In this document: in pieces, positions 33,687-42,631 of the stretch
How the letters are laid out: each line of letters opens with the position of its first letter
Position numbering within the stretch: the stretch's first letter is position 1
Source of the DNA: DAIRUQ01 sp036803245
GTDB taxonomy: Bacteria > Chloroflexota > Anaerolineae > UBA1429
Direction: 5' to 3'
Assembly (NCBI GenBank): GCA_036803245.1
Contig: DAIRUQ010000008.1
Location: 1-46,228 of the forward strand
Length of the DNA: 46,228 nt
Made by a program: the position numbers and the translations under genes
Notes under the pieces: generated by a model
Databases searched by the model: none
What the model saw: the letters and a program-made list of their open reading frames with translations, nothing else
Told to the model about the DNA's origin: nothing

Positions 33687-34202
33687 CTACCAGCGGTCCC
33701 GATGGACCAACTCGGTGGCGGGCTTGCGCAGCTTGGGGCGGGCCTGGTCGGCGGGATAGCCCAGCGGCGTCAAGGCGACAGGCATGATGCCCTCGGGCAG
33801 GCCCAGCACCTCGCGGGCGGCCTCGGGATCGAACGCACCGATCCAGCAGGTGCCCAGGCCCTGCTCGGCGGCGGCCAGGATCAGGTGGTCCATGGCGATG
33901 GCGGCATCCACCATGGCATAGCTCTGGCCATCGGACGAGCGTCGCCAGGCCGCCTGAGGATCGGCGCACACCGCCAAGACCAGCGGCGGTTGGGTGTGGA
34001 ACCACTCTGCCTTGTAGATGCGGGCCAGCTCCTCGGAGCGCCCCTCGGTCTCGACGATCACCAGCCCCAGCGGTTGGCGGTTGGCCGCCGTGGGGGCCAG
34101 CACAAAGGCCTCAATGCACGCGTCCAGCGCCTCCTGCGGCACGGGCTGCCTACGGTAGGCGCGGCACGAATAGCGGCTGCTGATCAGCTCACGGAAATCC
34201 AT
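33687..34202 (-). CDS. Nitroreductase family FMN protein (copy 1)
   Basis: 171 residues, AGGAGG upstream of ATG 34202. The family pattern is clear: SSRYSCRAYRRQPVPQEALD (FMN phosphate loop), APTAANRQPLGLVIVET and DHLILAAAEQGLGTCWIGAF. It is a short form that reduces nitro groups, quinones or flavins with NAD(P)H. It is paralogous to the gene at 36644-37159. It is probably cytoplasmic and transcribed alone from the promoter just upstream. Confidence 0.92.
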   Translation of the reverse strand: MDFRELISSRYSCRAYRRQPVPQEALDACIEAFVLAPTAANRQPLGLVIVETEGRSEELARIYKAEWFHTQPPLVLAVCADPQAAWRRSSDGQSYAMVDAAIAMDHLILAAAEQGLGTCWIGAFDPEAAREVLGLPEGIMPVALTPLGYPADQARPKLRKPATELVHRDRW

Positions 34203-34237
34203 GGCATCCTCCTGCTCCTTGACCCGTTCTGGCGTAC

Positions 34238-34266
34238 ATCATACCCAGAGGGCGGTATCGTGACAA
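34238..34266 (-). promoter_or_regulatory. Promoter of nitroreductase copy 1
   Basis: Minus strand: TTGTCA (34261-34266), 17 bp, TATGAT (34238-34243), 36 bp before the start codon. Confidence 0.65.
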
Positions 34267-34298
34267 CAACCCTTCGCCCTGGAGAGGCCTAGCTCATC

Positions 34299-35093
34299 AT
34301 GCGCATCATCTTTCTTGGAACCGGGACGTCGCACGGCGTGCCAGCGCTGGATTGCATGTTGGAGGACTATCGCCGCTGCCCCCACGACCTCTGCCGCCGC
34401 GCCCAGAGCGACCGCCGCCTGGCGCGCACTCGGGCCAGCATTGCCGTGGAGACCGAGCGCGGGGTCATCCTGGTGGATACCTCGCAGGATTTCCGCCAAC
34501 AGATGCTCGAGAGCCGCCTGCCGCGCATCGATGCCGTGCTCTACACCCACACCCACGCCGATCACGTCCAGGGCCTGCCCGACATCCGCTCCTACTGTCG
34601 ACGCCACGAAGACCCCATCGGCATTTATGGCTCGGCCGAGACCCTGGCCGAGCTGGCGCGCGGCTTTCGCTATGTCTTTGCGCCCGGCGCCTATGTGGGC
34701 GGCGGCATCCCCAGCCTGGCGCCCCGCGAGATTGCCGGCCCCACCGAGATCCTGGGCCTCACAGTAACGCCCATCCCGGTCGAGCACGGCCCCCTCAACG
34801 GCTGCTATGGCTACCGCTTGAACGACGTGGCCTATCTGCCCGACGTGAAGCGCATCCCCGAGCCATCGCTGGCGCTGCTGGCCGGGCTGGACCTCTTGAT
34901 CCTGAACTGCCTGCGGCCGCACCCGCACGCCACCCATCTCTCGCTGGAAGAGTCGCTGGCGTATGTGGCCGCGCTGCGTCCCCGGCGCTGCCTACTGACC
35001 CACATGACCCACAACATCGACGTGGCAATCCACGGCAAACTGCTGCCCAAGGGCGTGGCTTTTGCCCATGATGGGCTGGTGGTACAGGCCTAG
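34299..35093 (+). CDS. PhnP-like metallo-beta-lactamase-fold hydrolase
   Basis: 264 residues. The zinc site motif is HTHADH (THTHADHVQGLPD), preceded by VETERGVILVDTSQDFRQQM; the later ligands lie in PIPVEHGP and the final histidine in LLTHMTHN. It starts MRIIFLGTGTSHGVPALDC, as in PhnP and related phosphodiesterases that cleave cyclic phosphates. The Cys/His-rich segment at about 20-40 (CPHDLC) could hold a structural metal, as in PhnP. No phosphonate genes are nearby, so the substrate is unknown. Its stop overlaps the opposing S41 stop by 4 bp. Confidence 0.88.
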   Translation: MRIIFLGTGTSHGVPALDCMLEDYRRCPHDLCRRAQSDRRLARTRASIAVETERGVILVDTSQDFRQQMLESRLPRIDAVLYTHTHADHVQGLPDIRSYCRRHEDPIGIYGSAETLAELARGFRYVFAPGAYVGGGIPSLAPREIAGPTEILGLTVTPIPVEHGPLNGCYGYRLNDVAYLPDVKRIPEPSLALLAGLDLLILNCLRPHPHATHLSLEESLAYVAALRPRRCLLTHMTHNIDVAIHGKLLPKGVAFAHDGLVVQA

Positions 35094-36628
35094 TCGGCCG
35101 CGGGCGCGCCCAGCAGGTGGGCTAGGGCGGCCACGATGTCCGCATCCCGCCCCTGGCGTACGTCGGCGATGGTCCAGGCCACCGGGAGATGAGGCTGATA
35201 GCCGCGCCCCTCGATGGGCTGGCCGTCGGCAGCCGAGCCGATGCCGGTCGAGTAGCGCAGGCGGACGTTGCCAGGCATGCGCACTATCACCGGGTTGCCG
35301 CTGGCCCCGCCGGTGCGTCGCCCCACGGTGGTCACGCCGCCCCGCGCCAGCAGCGCCGTCAGCATGTCCTCGCCCGAGCTCATCACCCGGGTGTCGATCA
35401 GCACGACCACGGGGCCGTCATAGGTTGCGCCGCGGGGCACGGCCCGTAGCGGAAAACGCCGCATCCAAAAGTGCTGGGGCATCCGCGCCGCAAAGTCGAA
35501 CGCCCCATAGCGGACCGGCTCGTCCAGCAGCCGCCCGACCATCCGGTCGCCCAGGCGCGAATCGCCGCCGCCGTTGCCGCGCAGGTCCAGAATCAGGGCT
35601 GGCGCGTCCAGCAGGCCCGCCAGCGCGGCGTCGAACTCGGCCACCAGGTCTCGCCCCGCCGCGGCCGACAACGTGGGGATCCGAATCAGTCCCACGGCCC
35701 CCGCCAGCCGCTGCCCGGTGATGACGGGGCCGTCGCTCCCGCCGGACTGTCCGCTGCTAGCGGCCTCCCAGGCCAGCGAGACGTCCCGCAGCTCGCCAGC
35801 GGGGTCCTCAAAGGTCACCGTAAGGCCATCGGCCTGGGACGAGCTGCTCAGCAGGTAGCGGAACGCGCGGTAGCGGCGCTGCCACGGCGTGGAGCCGTTC
35901 CGCAACCAGGGGTGCACCCGCTCCAGCGCCTCGTCGATAGGCAGCCCGTCCACGCTATGCAGCACGGATCCCCGCTCCAGCCCGGTCTCCACGGCCGCTG
36001 GTCCGGCTTGCGTCACGACCGCTTGCCCCTCGATCTCTTCCACCAGGGCAAAGCAGCAGCGGACATCGGCCCAGGGGGTGGTTACGCCCGTATGGGCGTC
36101 CTGCAGCTCTAGCAAGAGCCAGCCCAACGCCTCGGCGTACGCGGCGTCGCTCTCGGCGGCGGCAACCGCCGGTCGGTGCTCGGCCAGCAGGGCGGGCCAG
36201 TCCAGCCCTTTTTGCTCAAAGAAGGGATAGGTGCGCGCCATCAGCCGACCCAGCCGATCGTACGCCTGCAGACGGTCGCGGCCCAGCGGCCCGAACATGC
36301 CGTGACCCCAGCCGCTAATGAGAAAGGCCGCGCCCACCACGCCGAGGATGGCGCCGACCACGCCGCCGAACCAAGCTCGCAGGCTCTTGGCCGTCCGTCG
36401 CTGTCCTAATCGTACCGCTCGCGCGTGGAGGCCCCAGTAGAGCGCCATGGGGACGGCGCCGGCGATGCCCGCCAGCACCTGGACCAGGGTCGGCGAGCCC
36501 AGCAGGGGGCTGGCCGCCAGCAGCACGGCCGACCAGGCGCCCAATAGCGCCGAGACCACCGCCCAGATCATCGACCAGGCCTGCGCGGCGCGGCTAGCCC
36601 GGGCCGATGGCGTGCTGTCAGGTATCAT
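35090..36628 (-). CDS. Membrane-anchored S41 family C-terminal processing peptidase
   Basis: 512 residues. Four hydrophobic segments are at about 16-36, 44-62, 66-74 and 86-106. A PDZ-like module follows (VVTQAGPAAVETGLERGSVL, about 205-250). The peptidase core starts at about 335 (ALILDLRGNGGGDSRLGDRM); the nucleophile is probably the Ser of VMSSGED and RRTGGASG marks the region that normally carries the catalytic Lys. The protease would be on the outer side of the membrane. It lies 15 bp downstream of nitroreductase copy 2, in one operon. Confidence 0.86.
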   Translation of the reverse strand: MIPDSTPSARASRAAQAWSMIWAVVSALLGAWSAVLLAASPLLGSPTLVQVLAGIAGAVPMALYWGLHARAVRLGQRRTAKSLRAWFGGVVGAILGVVGAAFLISGWGHGMFGPLGRDRLQAYDRLGRLMARTYPFFEQKGLDWPALLAEHRPAVAAAESDAAYAEALGWLLLELQDAHTGVTTPWADVRCCFALVEEIEGQAVVTQAGPAAVETGLERGSVLHSVDGLPIDEALERVHPWLRNGSTPWQRRYRAFRYLLSSSSQADGLTVTFEDPAGELRDVSLAWEAASSGQSGGSDGPVITGQRLAGAVGLIRIPTLSAAAGRDLVAEFDAALAGLLDAPALILDLRGNGGGDSRLGDRMVGRLLDEPVRYGAFDFAARMPQHFWMRRFPLRAVPRGATYDGPVVVLIDTRVMSSGEDMLTALLARGGVTTVGRRTGGASGNPVIVRMPGNVRLRYSTGIGSAADGQPIEGRGYQPHLPVAWTIADVRQGRDADIVAALAHLLGAPAAD

Positions 36629-36643
36629 GCCTGACTCGGCCCG

Positions 36644-37159
36644 TTACCAGCGTCCGTGGTGGACCAGCTCGCTGGCGGGGCGCTTTTCGCGGCGGCCGCG
36701 CGGCACATCCGCCGAAAAGCCCAGCGGCGTGAACGCCACCGGCTCGACGCCCTCGGGTAGCCCCAGCACCTCACGGGCGGCGGCATAGTCAAAGGCGCCC
36801 ACCCAGCAGGTGCCCAGGCCCTCGGCCGTGGCCGCCAGGATCAGGTGGTCCATGGCGATGGCCACATCCACGTCGGCGAACGTCTCGCCATCCTCGCGCT
36901 TCCAGGTCTTGCCAGGAATGGAGCACGCCGCCAGCAGCAGTGGCGCCTGCGAGTGGAACCAGACCGCGCTATTGATGCGCTTGAGCTCGTCCTCACGCCC
37001 GGCCGTCTCGATCACCACCAGGCCCAGGGCCTGCCGGTTGGCCGTAGTCGGCGCGGTCGCAAAGGCCTCCAGGATGCGCTGCAGCGCGTCTTCGGGGACG
37101 GCCTGCCTTCGGTAGGCTCGTGAGCTATAGCGGGCGTTGATCACGTCATAGAACTCCAT
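36644..37159 (-). CDS. Nitroreductase family FMN protein (copy 2)
   Basis: 171 residues from ATG 37159 (AGGAGG four bases upstream); an in-frame ATG 33 bases earlier has no ribosome site. It carries the same motifs as copy 1 (INARYSSRAYRRQAVPEDAL, TTANRQALGLVVIETAGRED, GLGTCWVGAFDYAAAREVLG) and the same length. It is upstream of and probably co-transcribed with the S41 peptidase. The two copies lie about 3 kb apart in the same orientation and flank the PhnP-like and S41 genes. Confidence 0.92.
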   Translation of the reverse strand: MEFYDVINARYSSRAYRRQAVPEDALQRILEAFATAPTTANRQALGLVVIETAGREDELKRINSAVWFHSQAPLLLAACSIPGKTWKREDGETFADVDVAIAMDHLILAATAEGLGTCWVGAFDYAAAREVLGLPEGVEPVAFTPLGFSADVPRGRREKRPASELVHHGRW

Positions 37160-37201
37160 GCGGCCTCCTGCTTCTACCGGCTGTTTGGACACAATGGGTA
37201 C

Positions 37202-37230
37202 AGGATAAGGGCTAGTGCATTGGTTGGCAA
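37202..37230 (-). promoter_or_regulatory. Promoter of nitroreductase copy 2 and S41 operon
   Basis: Minus strand: TTGCCA (37225-37230), 17 bp, TATCCT (37202-37207), 43 bp before the start codon. The -10 is weaker than the others in this window. Confidence 0.5.
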
Positions 37231-37256
37231 ACGTTCACGCGAGCAAACGAGAGGCG

Positions 37257-37284
37257 TGACGGAGCGGCCGCCCCATGGTAGAAT
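37257..37284 (+). promoter_or_regulatory. Likely promoter of the AddAB-like operon
   Basis: TGACGG (37257-37262), 16 bp, TAGAAT (37279-37284), 35 bp before the GTG start at 37319. The -35 box is poor. Confidence 0.45.
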
Positions 37285-37318
37285 CGCCTAGGTCGCTGGA
37301 CCAGAACAAGGAGTGATC

Positions 37319-39526
37319 GTGCGCCAACCCTGGGAGACCCTACAAGCGCAGGACCTGACCGCGTCGCAGCGGTCGTTGATGGCGTGGCAGCCGGCCGGCG
37401 CGGACGCGACGCTTTGGGGCCACGGCAGCCCCGCCACCGGCAAGAGCACAGCGCTGGTCTGGCGGGTCTTGCGCCTGCTAGAGGCCGGCGAGCGGGCCGA
37501 TCGCATCCTCTGCCTGGTGCCCCAGCGCGCCCAGGTGGAACGCTACGAGGCGATGTTGGCGGCGCGGCTCACGGCGGATCCTGCCAGCGATGACCGCGCC
37601 GGCTCCATGGCGGTGCAGATCACCACCTACTATGGGCTGTGCCGCCGCCTGGTGGCCCTCTTCTGGCCGGCGTTAGCGCCGCTGGCCGGCTTTTTGCGAC
37701 CCGAGGACGAGCCGGTGTTTCTGACCATCGAGGCGGCCGAGTACTATATGTGGGGCATCGCTGAGCCGCTGATTCAGCGCGAGGGCTACTTTCGTGAGCT
37801 TTCTATCCAGCGGGCGCGCCTGCTCTCGCAGCTCCTCGACAACCTCAACAAGTCGGCCTTGGTGGGCTTTTCGCCCGAAGAGATCGGCCAGCGCCTGGCC
37901 AGGGCCTGGGTGGGCGAGGCCGAGCGGCTGATCAGCTACCAGCAGGCCCAAGAGTGCGCCCTGGCCTTTCGACGCCACTGCCTGGCGCACAACCTGGTGG
38001 ATTTCTCGCTCACCACCGCGTTGACCACGCTCGGCCTCGAACAGGTTCCCGCCATGCAGGCCTACCTGCGTCGCCAGGTGGATCACCTGCTGGTGGATAA
38101 CCTCGAGGAGAACGTGCCGGCGGCTTTGCAGTTCATCGACTGGCTGCGGCACGAGGCGCGGTCCACGGTGTTGGTCTCTGACGAGCCCGGCGGCTATCGC
38201 GTCTTTCTTGGGGCCGACGCCGCCCTGGCTCAAGAGCTGGGCGGCTCGGGCGACGCGCAGCTCCTGTTCGACGAGCCGGTGGCGGCATCGCCCCGAAGCC
38301 TCGCGCTCGGTTGCGCGTTGGTGCGCGCGCTGCGCGCGGACCCTCCTTCGTTGCGCGCGCCGGACGCCGCGTCACGCGATGCCGTGCTGGAGCAGACCCG
38401 CGAGGACTATTGGATCAGCACGGCGCGCTGGGCCGCCCAACGCATCGGCCATCTGGTCGTTGATGAGAGGGTGGAGCCGGCCGAGATCGGTGTCATCGCG
38501 CCCTATGTCACCGATGTCATGCAGTTTGCCCTTCGCGAGGAGCTGGCTAGCTATGGGGTGGCCGTTCATCTGTTGCGGCCGGCGGCGCTGTTGCGCGATG
38601 ACCCTGTTGTTCGGGCGCTGCTCACCCTGACCTTGCTGGCGCACCCCCAGTGGATCCCCGATCTGGCCCAGGGCGCTTTGGCGCCGCGCGTGCAGGACCT
38701 CGGGTGGGCGCTGGCGAACCTGATCCGGGGCCTCGACCCCATCCGGGCCGCATACCTGGCCCAGGCGGCCCTGGACGTGCCGACCTATGCGCTCCGGCCG
38801 ATCGACACCGAGGTCGCTGCCGACGCGGGCCGCGTCTGGGACCGGGTGGGGTATCAATTCCGACCGCTGTTTGGCGCCCTACGCCGCTATGTGGACGCGT
38901 ATCGCGCGGGGGGGGAACTCCAGCCGGTGGACCAGTTCCTCTCTGATCTGTTTGGCGCGGTGCTGTGCCAGCCCGGCTATGCCTTTGCCGCCGACCCCGA
39001 GGCTGCGCGCTCGCTGGGCAAGCTGGTGGAATCAGCGACAAAGTTCCGCCAAGCGCTCGCGAGCAGCCGCCACGGCCCCTCCGAGGCCGCCCGCCGCTAT
39101 GTGGAGGCGGTGCTCAGTGGCATCGCCAGCGCCGACTATCGCGCCGACTGGGCCACCGAGCCGGTCGGCGGCGTCGTACTGGCGCCGGCCTATGCCTACC
39201 TGACCCGCGACCTGTACAGCGCGTACCAGTTCTGGCTTGATCTGGGCTCGGTGGGCTGGTGGACTCGCCCGAACCAGCCGCTGACGCATCCCTATGTGCT
39301 GTCGGCTCGCTGGCCGGAGGACGCCGTTTGGACCGAGGACAACGAAGAGGCCGAGCGCCAGCGGGGGCTGGTGCGAGTGCTGTATGGGCTGGCCGTGCGT
39401 TGCGCCAAGGGCGTCTACCTCGCGTCCTCGGACCTGGGCCTGTCGGGCGAGCCCGCCGACTCGCGGCTGGAGCGGGTGCTTTTGCGCGTCTTGAAGGAAG
39501 GGGAGGGCAATGGCGCTGGCTCCTGA
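37319..39526 (+). CDS. UvrD/AddB-like helicase-related protein with degenerate motifs
   Basis: 735 residues from GTG 37319, five bases after AAGGAG; a GTG at 37313 overlaps the ribosome site. Walker A is intact (GSPATGKST). The DExx box reads LLVDNLEE instead of DEAQD, and no motif V (HxxKGLE) is seen. A motif-VI-like stretch (LVRVLYGLAVRCAKGVYLAS) remains at the end. It resembles AddB or AdnB: a helicase fold that lost part of its motor. It overlaps the next gene by 17 bp. It probably forms a complex with the helicase and nuclease for DNA-end processing. Confidence 0.82.
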   Translation: MRQPWETLQAQDLTASQRSLMAWQPAGADATLWGHGSPATGKSTALVWRVLRLLEAGERADRILCLVPQRAQVERYEAMLAARLTADPASDDRAGSMAVQITTYYGLCRRLVALFWPALAPLAGFLRPEDEPVFLTIEAAEYYMWGIAEPLIQREGYFRELSIQRARLLSQLLDNLNKSALVGFSPEEIGQRLARAWVGEAERLISYQQAQECALAFRRHCLAHNLVDFSLTTALTTLGLEQVPAMQAYLRRQVDHLLVDNLEENVPAALQFIDWLRHEARSTVLVSDEPGGYRVFLGADAALAQELGGSGDAQLLFDEPVAASPRSLALGCALVRALRADPPSLRAPDAASRDAVLEQTREDYWISTARWAAQRIGHLVVDERVEPAEIGVIAPYVTDVMQFALREELASYGVAVHLLRPAALLRDDPVVRALLTLTLLAHPQWIPDLAQGALAPRVQDLGWALANLIRGLDPIRAAYLAQAALDVPTYALRPIDTEVAADAGRVWDRVGYQFRPLFGALRRYVDAYRAGGELQPVDQFLSDLFGAVLCQPGYAFAADPEAARSLGKLVESATKFRQALASSRHGPSEAARRYVEAVLSGIASADYRADWATEPVGGVVLAPAYAYLTRDLYSAYQFWLDLGSVGWWTRPNQPLTHPYVLSARWPEDAVWTEDNEEAERQRGLVRVLYGLAVRCAKGVYLASSDLGLSGEPADSRLERVLLRVLKEGEGNGAGS

Positions 39527-41801
39527 GGATCGCACGCTCCATGGCTATCGTCTGCGGCGGCACCAATGGCAGGTGCTGGAACGCATGCGCGCCAGCATGC
39601 CGGATCAGCCGGCCCGGCTGGCCGTGGCGGCCGTCCCTGGCAGCGGCAAGACGCTGACCTTGGCCCTGTTGGCCGCCGACCTGATCCTCTCGGACCGGAT
39701 CGGCGACGAGGGCGAGGTGCTGGTGGTCACCGTGCAGAACGCCGCAGTCGCCAATATCAACCAGCGCATCCGCGCCATTCTAGAGGGGGCTGGATTCCCG
39801 CCGGTGGGTTTTCGCGTCTGTACGCTCCACAAACTGGCAGCCGATATCCTCCGTGAGCGCGCCGACCTGGCTGGCGTCTCCGAGACGCTGACTATCGTCG
39901 ATGACGGCGAGTCGCGGCGGGCCCACCGCTACGCCGCCGATGCCTGGATCAATGCCAACCGCGATTGGTGGGAGAGCTTTGTGCCCGATGGCAGCGCCAA
40001 CCAGCGCGAACGCGCGCTAGAGACCTGGCGCAGCAAGACCGAGGGCGTCAGCAAAGAGGTCACCAAGCTCTGCAAGCACCTGCGCTATACGCCGGAACGC
40101 GCCGGCACCCTGGTCGGGCGCGACGGCGGCCCCTTCTTGCGGATGGGCATCGATCTCTATGCCCAATACCAGCGCTATCTGCAGGCGCGCGGCGGCCTGG
40201 ATTTCGACGATCTGATCTGGCGTGCCATGGATGCCCTGGCCCAGGATGCAGCCTTTTTGGCCGCGTTGCGCCGGCGTTGGCCCTACATCCTGGAGGACGA
40301 GGCCCAGGACAGCTCGCCGCTGCAGCAAGAGATCCTCTCGCTGCTGGCGGGCGACGCTCTGGCCTGGGTGCGGGTGGGCGATCCCAATCAGGCCATCAAC
40401 AGCACCTTTACCGCCGCCGACCCGCGCTACTTTCGCCACTATCAACGCGAGCCTGGCGTCACCATGATTCGTCTGCCCGAATCTGGCCGCTGCGCCCGAC
40501 CCATCATCGACCTGGCCAATGAGCTGGTGCGCTGGACGGCGGCGTCGCATCCGCTGCCCGAGGTGCGTGTCATGGCCTTTGAGCCACAACAGATCGAGCC
40601 CACGGGCCCCGGCGATGCCCAGCCGAACCCGCCAGCCGAGGCTTCGCATCTCGTGATCCGCCGTGAGCCCCAGGAGAGCGCCGAGGAGGAGGCTGAGGCG
40701 CTGGCGCGCTGGGCCGCCAGCTATGTGCGGCGTTGGCCCGAACGCTCCGCCGCCATTCTGTGCCCCGCCAACTGGCTCGGCACCATGGTCGTTGACGTGC
40801 TCAAGGCGATGGACGACCCGCGCGTCGAAGTGGACGACCTGCTGCGCTCTACCCCCAAGATGCGGCAGGTGGCGCAGCTGCTGGGCCATGTCTGCGCCTA
40901 CCTGGCCGATCCGACGCGATCTTCAGCTCTGCGGCGCCTGTACGTGGCGCTGCAGGGCGACGAGGACGCTGGCATCACGGCTGACGTGCTGCGGCGTCGT
41001 CGGACGGCGCTGAACAGTCTCTCGCCCGAGCGGGCCCTCTTTCCCCATACCACCGGCGCGTTGCGCGACGAGCTACCGCCTGGCCTTGAGGTGGATCCCG
41101 ACGACCTGGCCGATCTCGAGTCCTTTGCGCAACAGGTGGCCCGTTGGGTGCGCGCGGCTGGCCTGCCCATCGATCAGCTCCTGCTGACCATCGGGCAGGA
41201 TCTGTTCGACAAGGATTGGGAGCTGGCGCTGTGCCATACCATCGCCGAGGGGCTGCGGTCCGCCGGCGAGCTGCACCCCGAGTGGCGGCTGGCCGAGTAT
41301 GCCATAGAGCTGGACGGCGTGGCCAAGAACAAAATCAGCATGGGCGGCCTGTCACTGGCGGATGGCGGCTATGTGGCTCGCCCCGGCGCGGTGGCCGTCA
41401 CCACCATGCACAAGGCCAAGGGGCTCGAGTGGGACGCGGTGTACCTCATGTCGGTGGATAACCTCGAGTTCCCCACCCACCTGGACGACGCATTTCGCGA
41501 TGAGCCCTACTTTATGCCCGGGCGGGCTCCCAGCGTCGAGGCTCGTAAGGAGCTGGAGCACCTGGCACGCGATGAGCCGATCCTGGCGGTGCTGGACGTA
41601 GCTACCGATGACCCCATCGCAGCGTCGCGCCTGGAGACCATCGCCGAACGCCTGCGCCTGCTGTACGTCGGCATCACCCGCGCGCGGATTGACCTGTGCA
41701 TCACTTGGAGCCGACGGGGCAGCGGGCGTCCGGTGGAGGCGGCCGAGCCGCTGCTGGCATTGGCCGAGTTCGCGGAACGAACCCAAGGGGGTGAGCGGTG
41801 A
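39510..41801 (+). CDS. UvrD/PcrA-family superfamily I DNA helicase
   Basis: 763 residues, ATG 39510 with GGGGAGGG upstream. All motor motifs are present: I AAVPGSGKTLTLALL, II WPYILEDEAQDSS, III VRVGDPNQAIN, V VTTMHKAKGLEWDAVYL, VI RLRLLYVGITRARI. It would translocate 3'-to-5' on single-stranded DNA. No nuclease domain is fused to it; that activity is in the next gene. The start lies inside the preceding gene, and its stop overlaps the following GTG by 4 bp, so the three proteins are probably made in equal amounts. Confidence 0.95.
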   Translation: MALAPEDRTLHGYRLRRHQWQVLERMRASMPDQPARLAVAAVPGSGKTLTLALLAADLILSDRIGDEGEVLVVTVQNAAVANINQRIRAILEGAGFPPVGFRVCTLHKLAADILRERADLAGVSETLTIVDDGESRRAHRYAADAWINANRDWWESFVPDGSANQRERALETWRSKTEGVSKEVTKLCKHLRYTPERAGTLVGRDGGPFLRMGIDLYAQYQRYLQARGGLDFDDLIWRAMDALAQDAAFLAALRRRWPYILEDEAQDSSPLQQEILSLLAGDALAWVRVGDPNQAINSTFTAADPRYFRHYQREPGVTMIRLPESGRCARPIIDLANELVRWTAASHPLPEVRVMAFEPQQIEPTGPGDAQPNPPAEASHLVIRREPQESAEEEAEALARWAASYVRRWPERSAAILCPANWLGTMVVDVLKAMDDPRVEVDDLLRSTPKMRQVAQLLGHVCAYLADPTRSSALRRLYVALQGDEDAGITADVLRRRRTALNSLSPERALFPHTTGALRDELPPGLEVDPDDLADLESFAQQVARWVRAAGLPIDQLLLTIGQDLFDKDWELALCHTIAEGLRSAGELHPEWRLAEYAIELDGVAKNKISMGGLSLADGGYVARPGAVAVTTMHKAKGLEWDAVYLMSVDNLEFPTHLDDAFRDEPYFMPGRAPSVEARKELEHLARDEPILAVLDVATDDPIAASRLETIAERLRLLYVGITRARIDLCITWSRRGSGRPVEAAEPLLALAEFAERTQGGER

Positions 41802-42631
41802 GCGACGAAACGCGCGGCCTGCCCGAGGGGTTTCTCTTTAGCCAGCATAGCCTGAACACCTACAGCCGCTGCAAGCGCCGCTTCTGGCTCCGCTATGTGG
41901 CGCGGCTGCCCTGGCCCGTGCCCGAGGGCGACGACCCACTAGAGTACGAGGCTCACCTGGAGCGCGGGCGCGTGCTGCACCAGTGGATCCAGCGCCATCT
42001 GGTGGGGCTGTCCGTGTCCGCCGAGGCGGCCGACGAGCAGCTCCAGGGCTGGTGGCAGCGGTACCTGAGCTTTGATTGGAGCATACTGCCCGCGGAGGTT
42101 CGCGAGCCCGAATTGCCGGTGATCGTGCCGTTGGGCGGCCATCGGCTCTATGCCCGCTACGATCTGGCGGCGCTGGAGGCCAACGGTCGCTGCGTGGTGG
42201 TGGATTGGAAGACTCTCGGCTCGGTGCCGTCGCCAAGCATAATGGAGCGGCGCGTGCAGACGCGGGTCTACCTCTATACGCTGGCGCGGGCCGCCTCAAC
42301 GTTGCTGGGCAAGGAGGTGGCCCCCGAGCGTATCAGTATGCTGTACTGGTTCGCCACACGCCCGGAGGAGCCGGTCTGGGTGGGGTATGATGAAGCGGCG
42401 TTTCAGGCGGACGCCTTGCGGCTAGACACAACCATGACCGAGATCGCACGTCAGCCGCAGGCCGCGTTTTCCCGGACGGAGCGGCTGGGCGAGTGTGTGC
42501 GCTGCAACTATCGCACGCTGTGCGAACGCGACGCGCTGCCAGCCGCCGCCGCCGCGGCCGAGTCCGATTGGCTGGACGAGGATTTGGCGGCGTCGCTGGA
42601 CCTGAGCGACGTGCCCGAGGTGCCCTACTAG
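41798..42631 (+). CDS. RecB/Cas4-type PD-(D/E)XK nuclease with Fe-S cysteines
   Basis: 277 residues, GTG start at 41798 overlapping the helicase stop (GTGA). RecB-family nuclease residues are seen in order: His in LERGRVLHQWI, Asp in LYARYDLAALE, Asp-x-Lys in VVVDWKT, and QTRVYLYTL. A Cys in NTYSRCKRRFWLR and three in CVRCNYRTLC make the four-cysteine iron-sulfur set found in AddB and Cas4. It probably cuts DNA during helicase unwinding. No CRISPR array or cas genes are nearby, so a Cas4 role is unlikely. Confidence 0.9.
   Translation: MSDETRGLPEGFLFSQHSLNTYSRCKRRFWLRYVARLPWPVPEGDDPLEYEAHLERGRVLHQWIQRHLVGLSVSAEAADEQLQGWWQRYLSFDWSILPAEVREPELPVIVPLGGHRLYARYDLAALEANGRCVVVDWKTLGSVPSPSIMERRVQTRVYLYTLARAASTLLGKEVAPERISMLYWFATRPEEPVWVGYDEAAFQADALRLDTTMTEIARQPQAAFSRTERLGECVRCNYRTLCERDALPAAAAAAESDWLDEDLAASLDLSDVPEVPY

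Noticed and set aside
41798..42631. Cas4 of a CRISPR system
   Set aside because: The nuclease has Cas4-like cysteines, but there are no repeats, cas1 or cas2. Overlap with helicase genes indicates an AddAB-type role.
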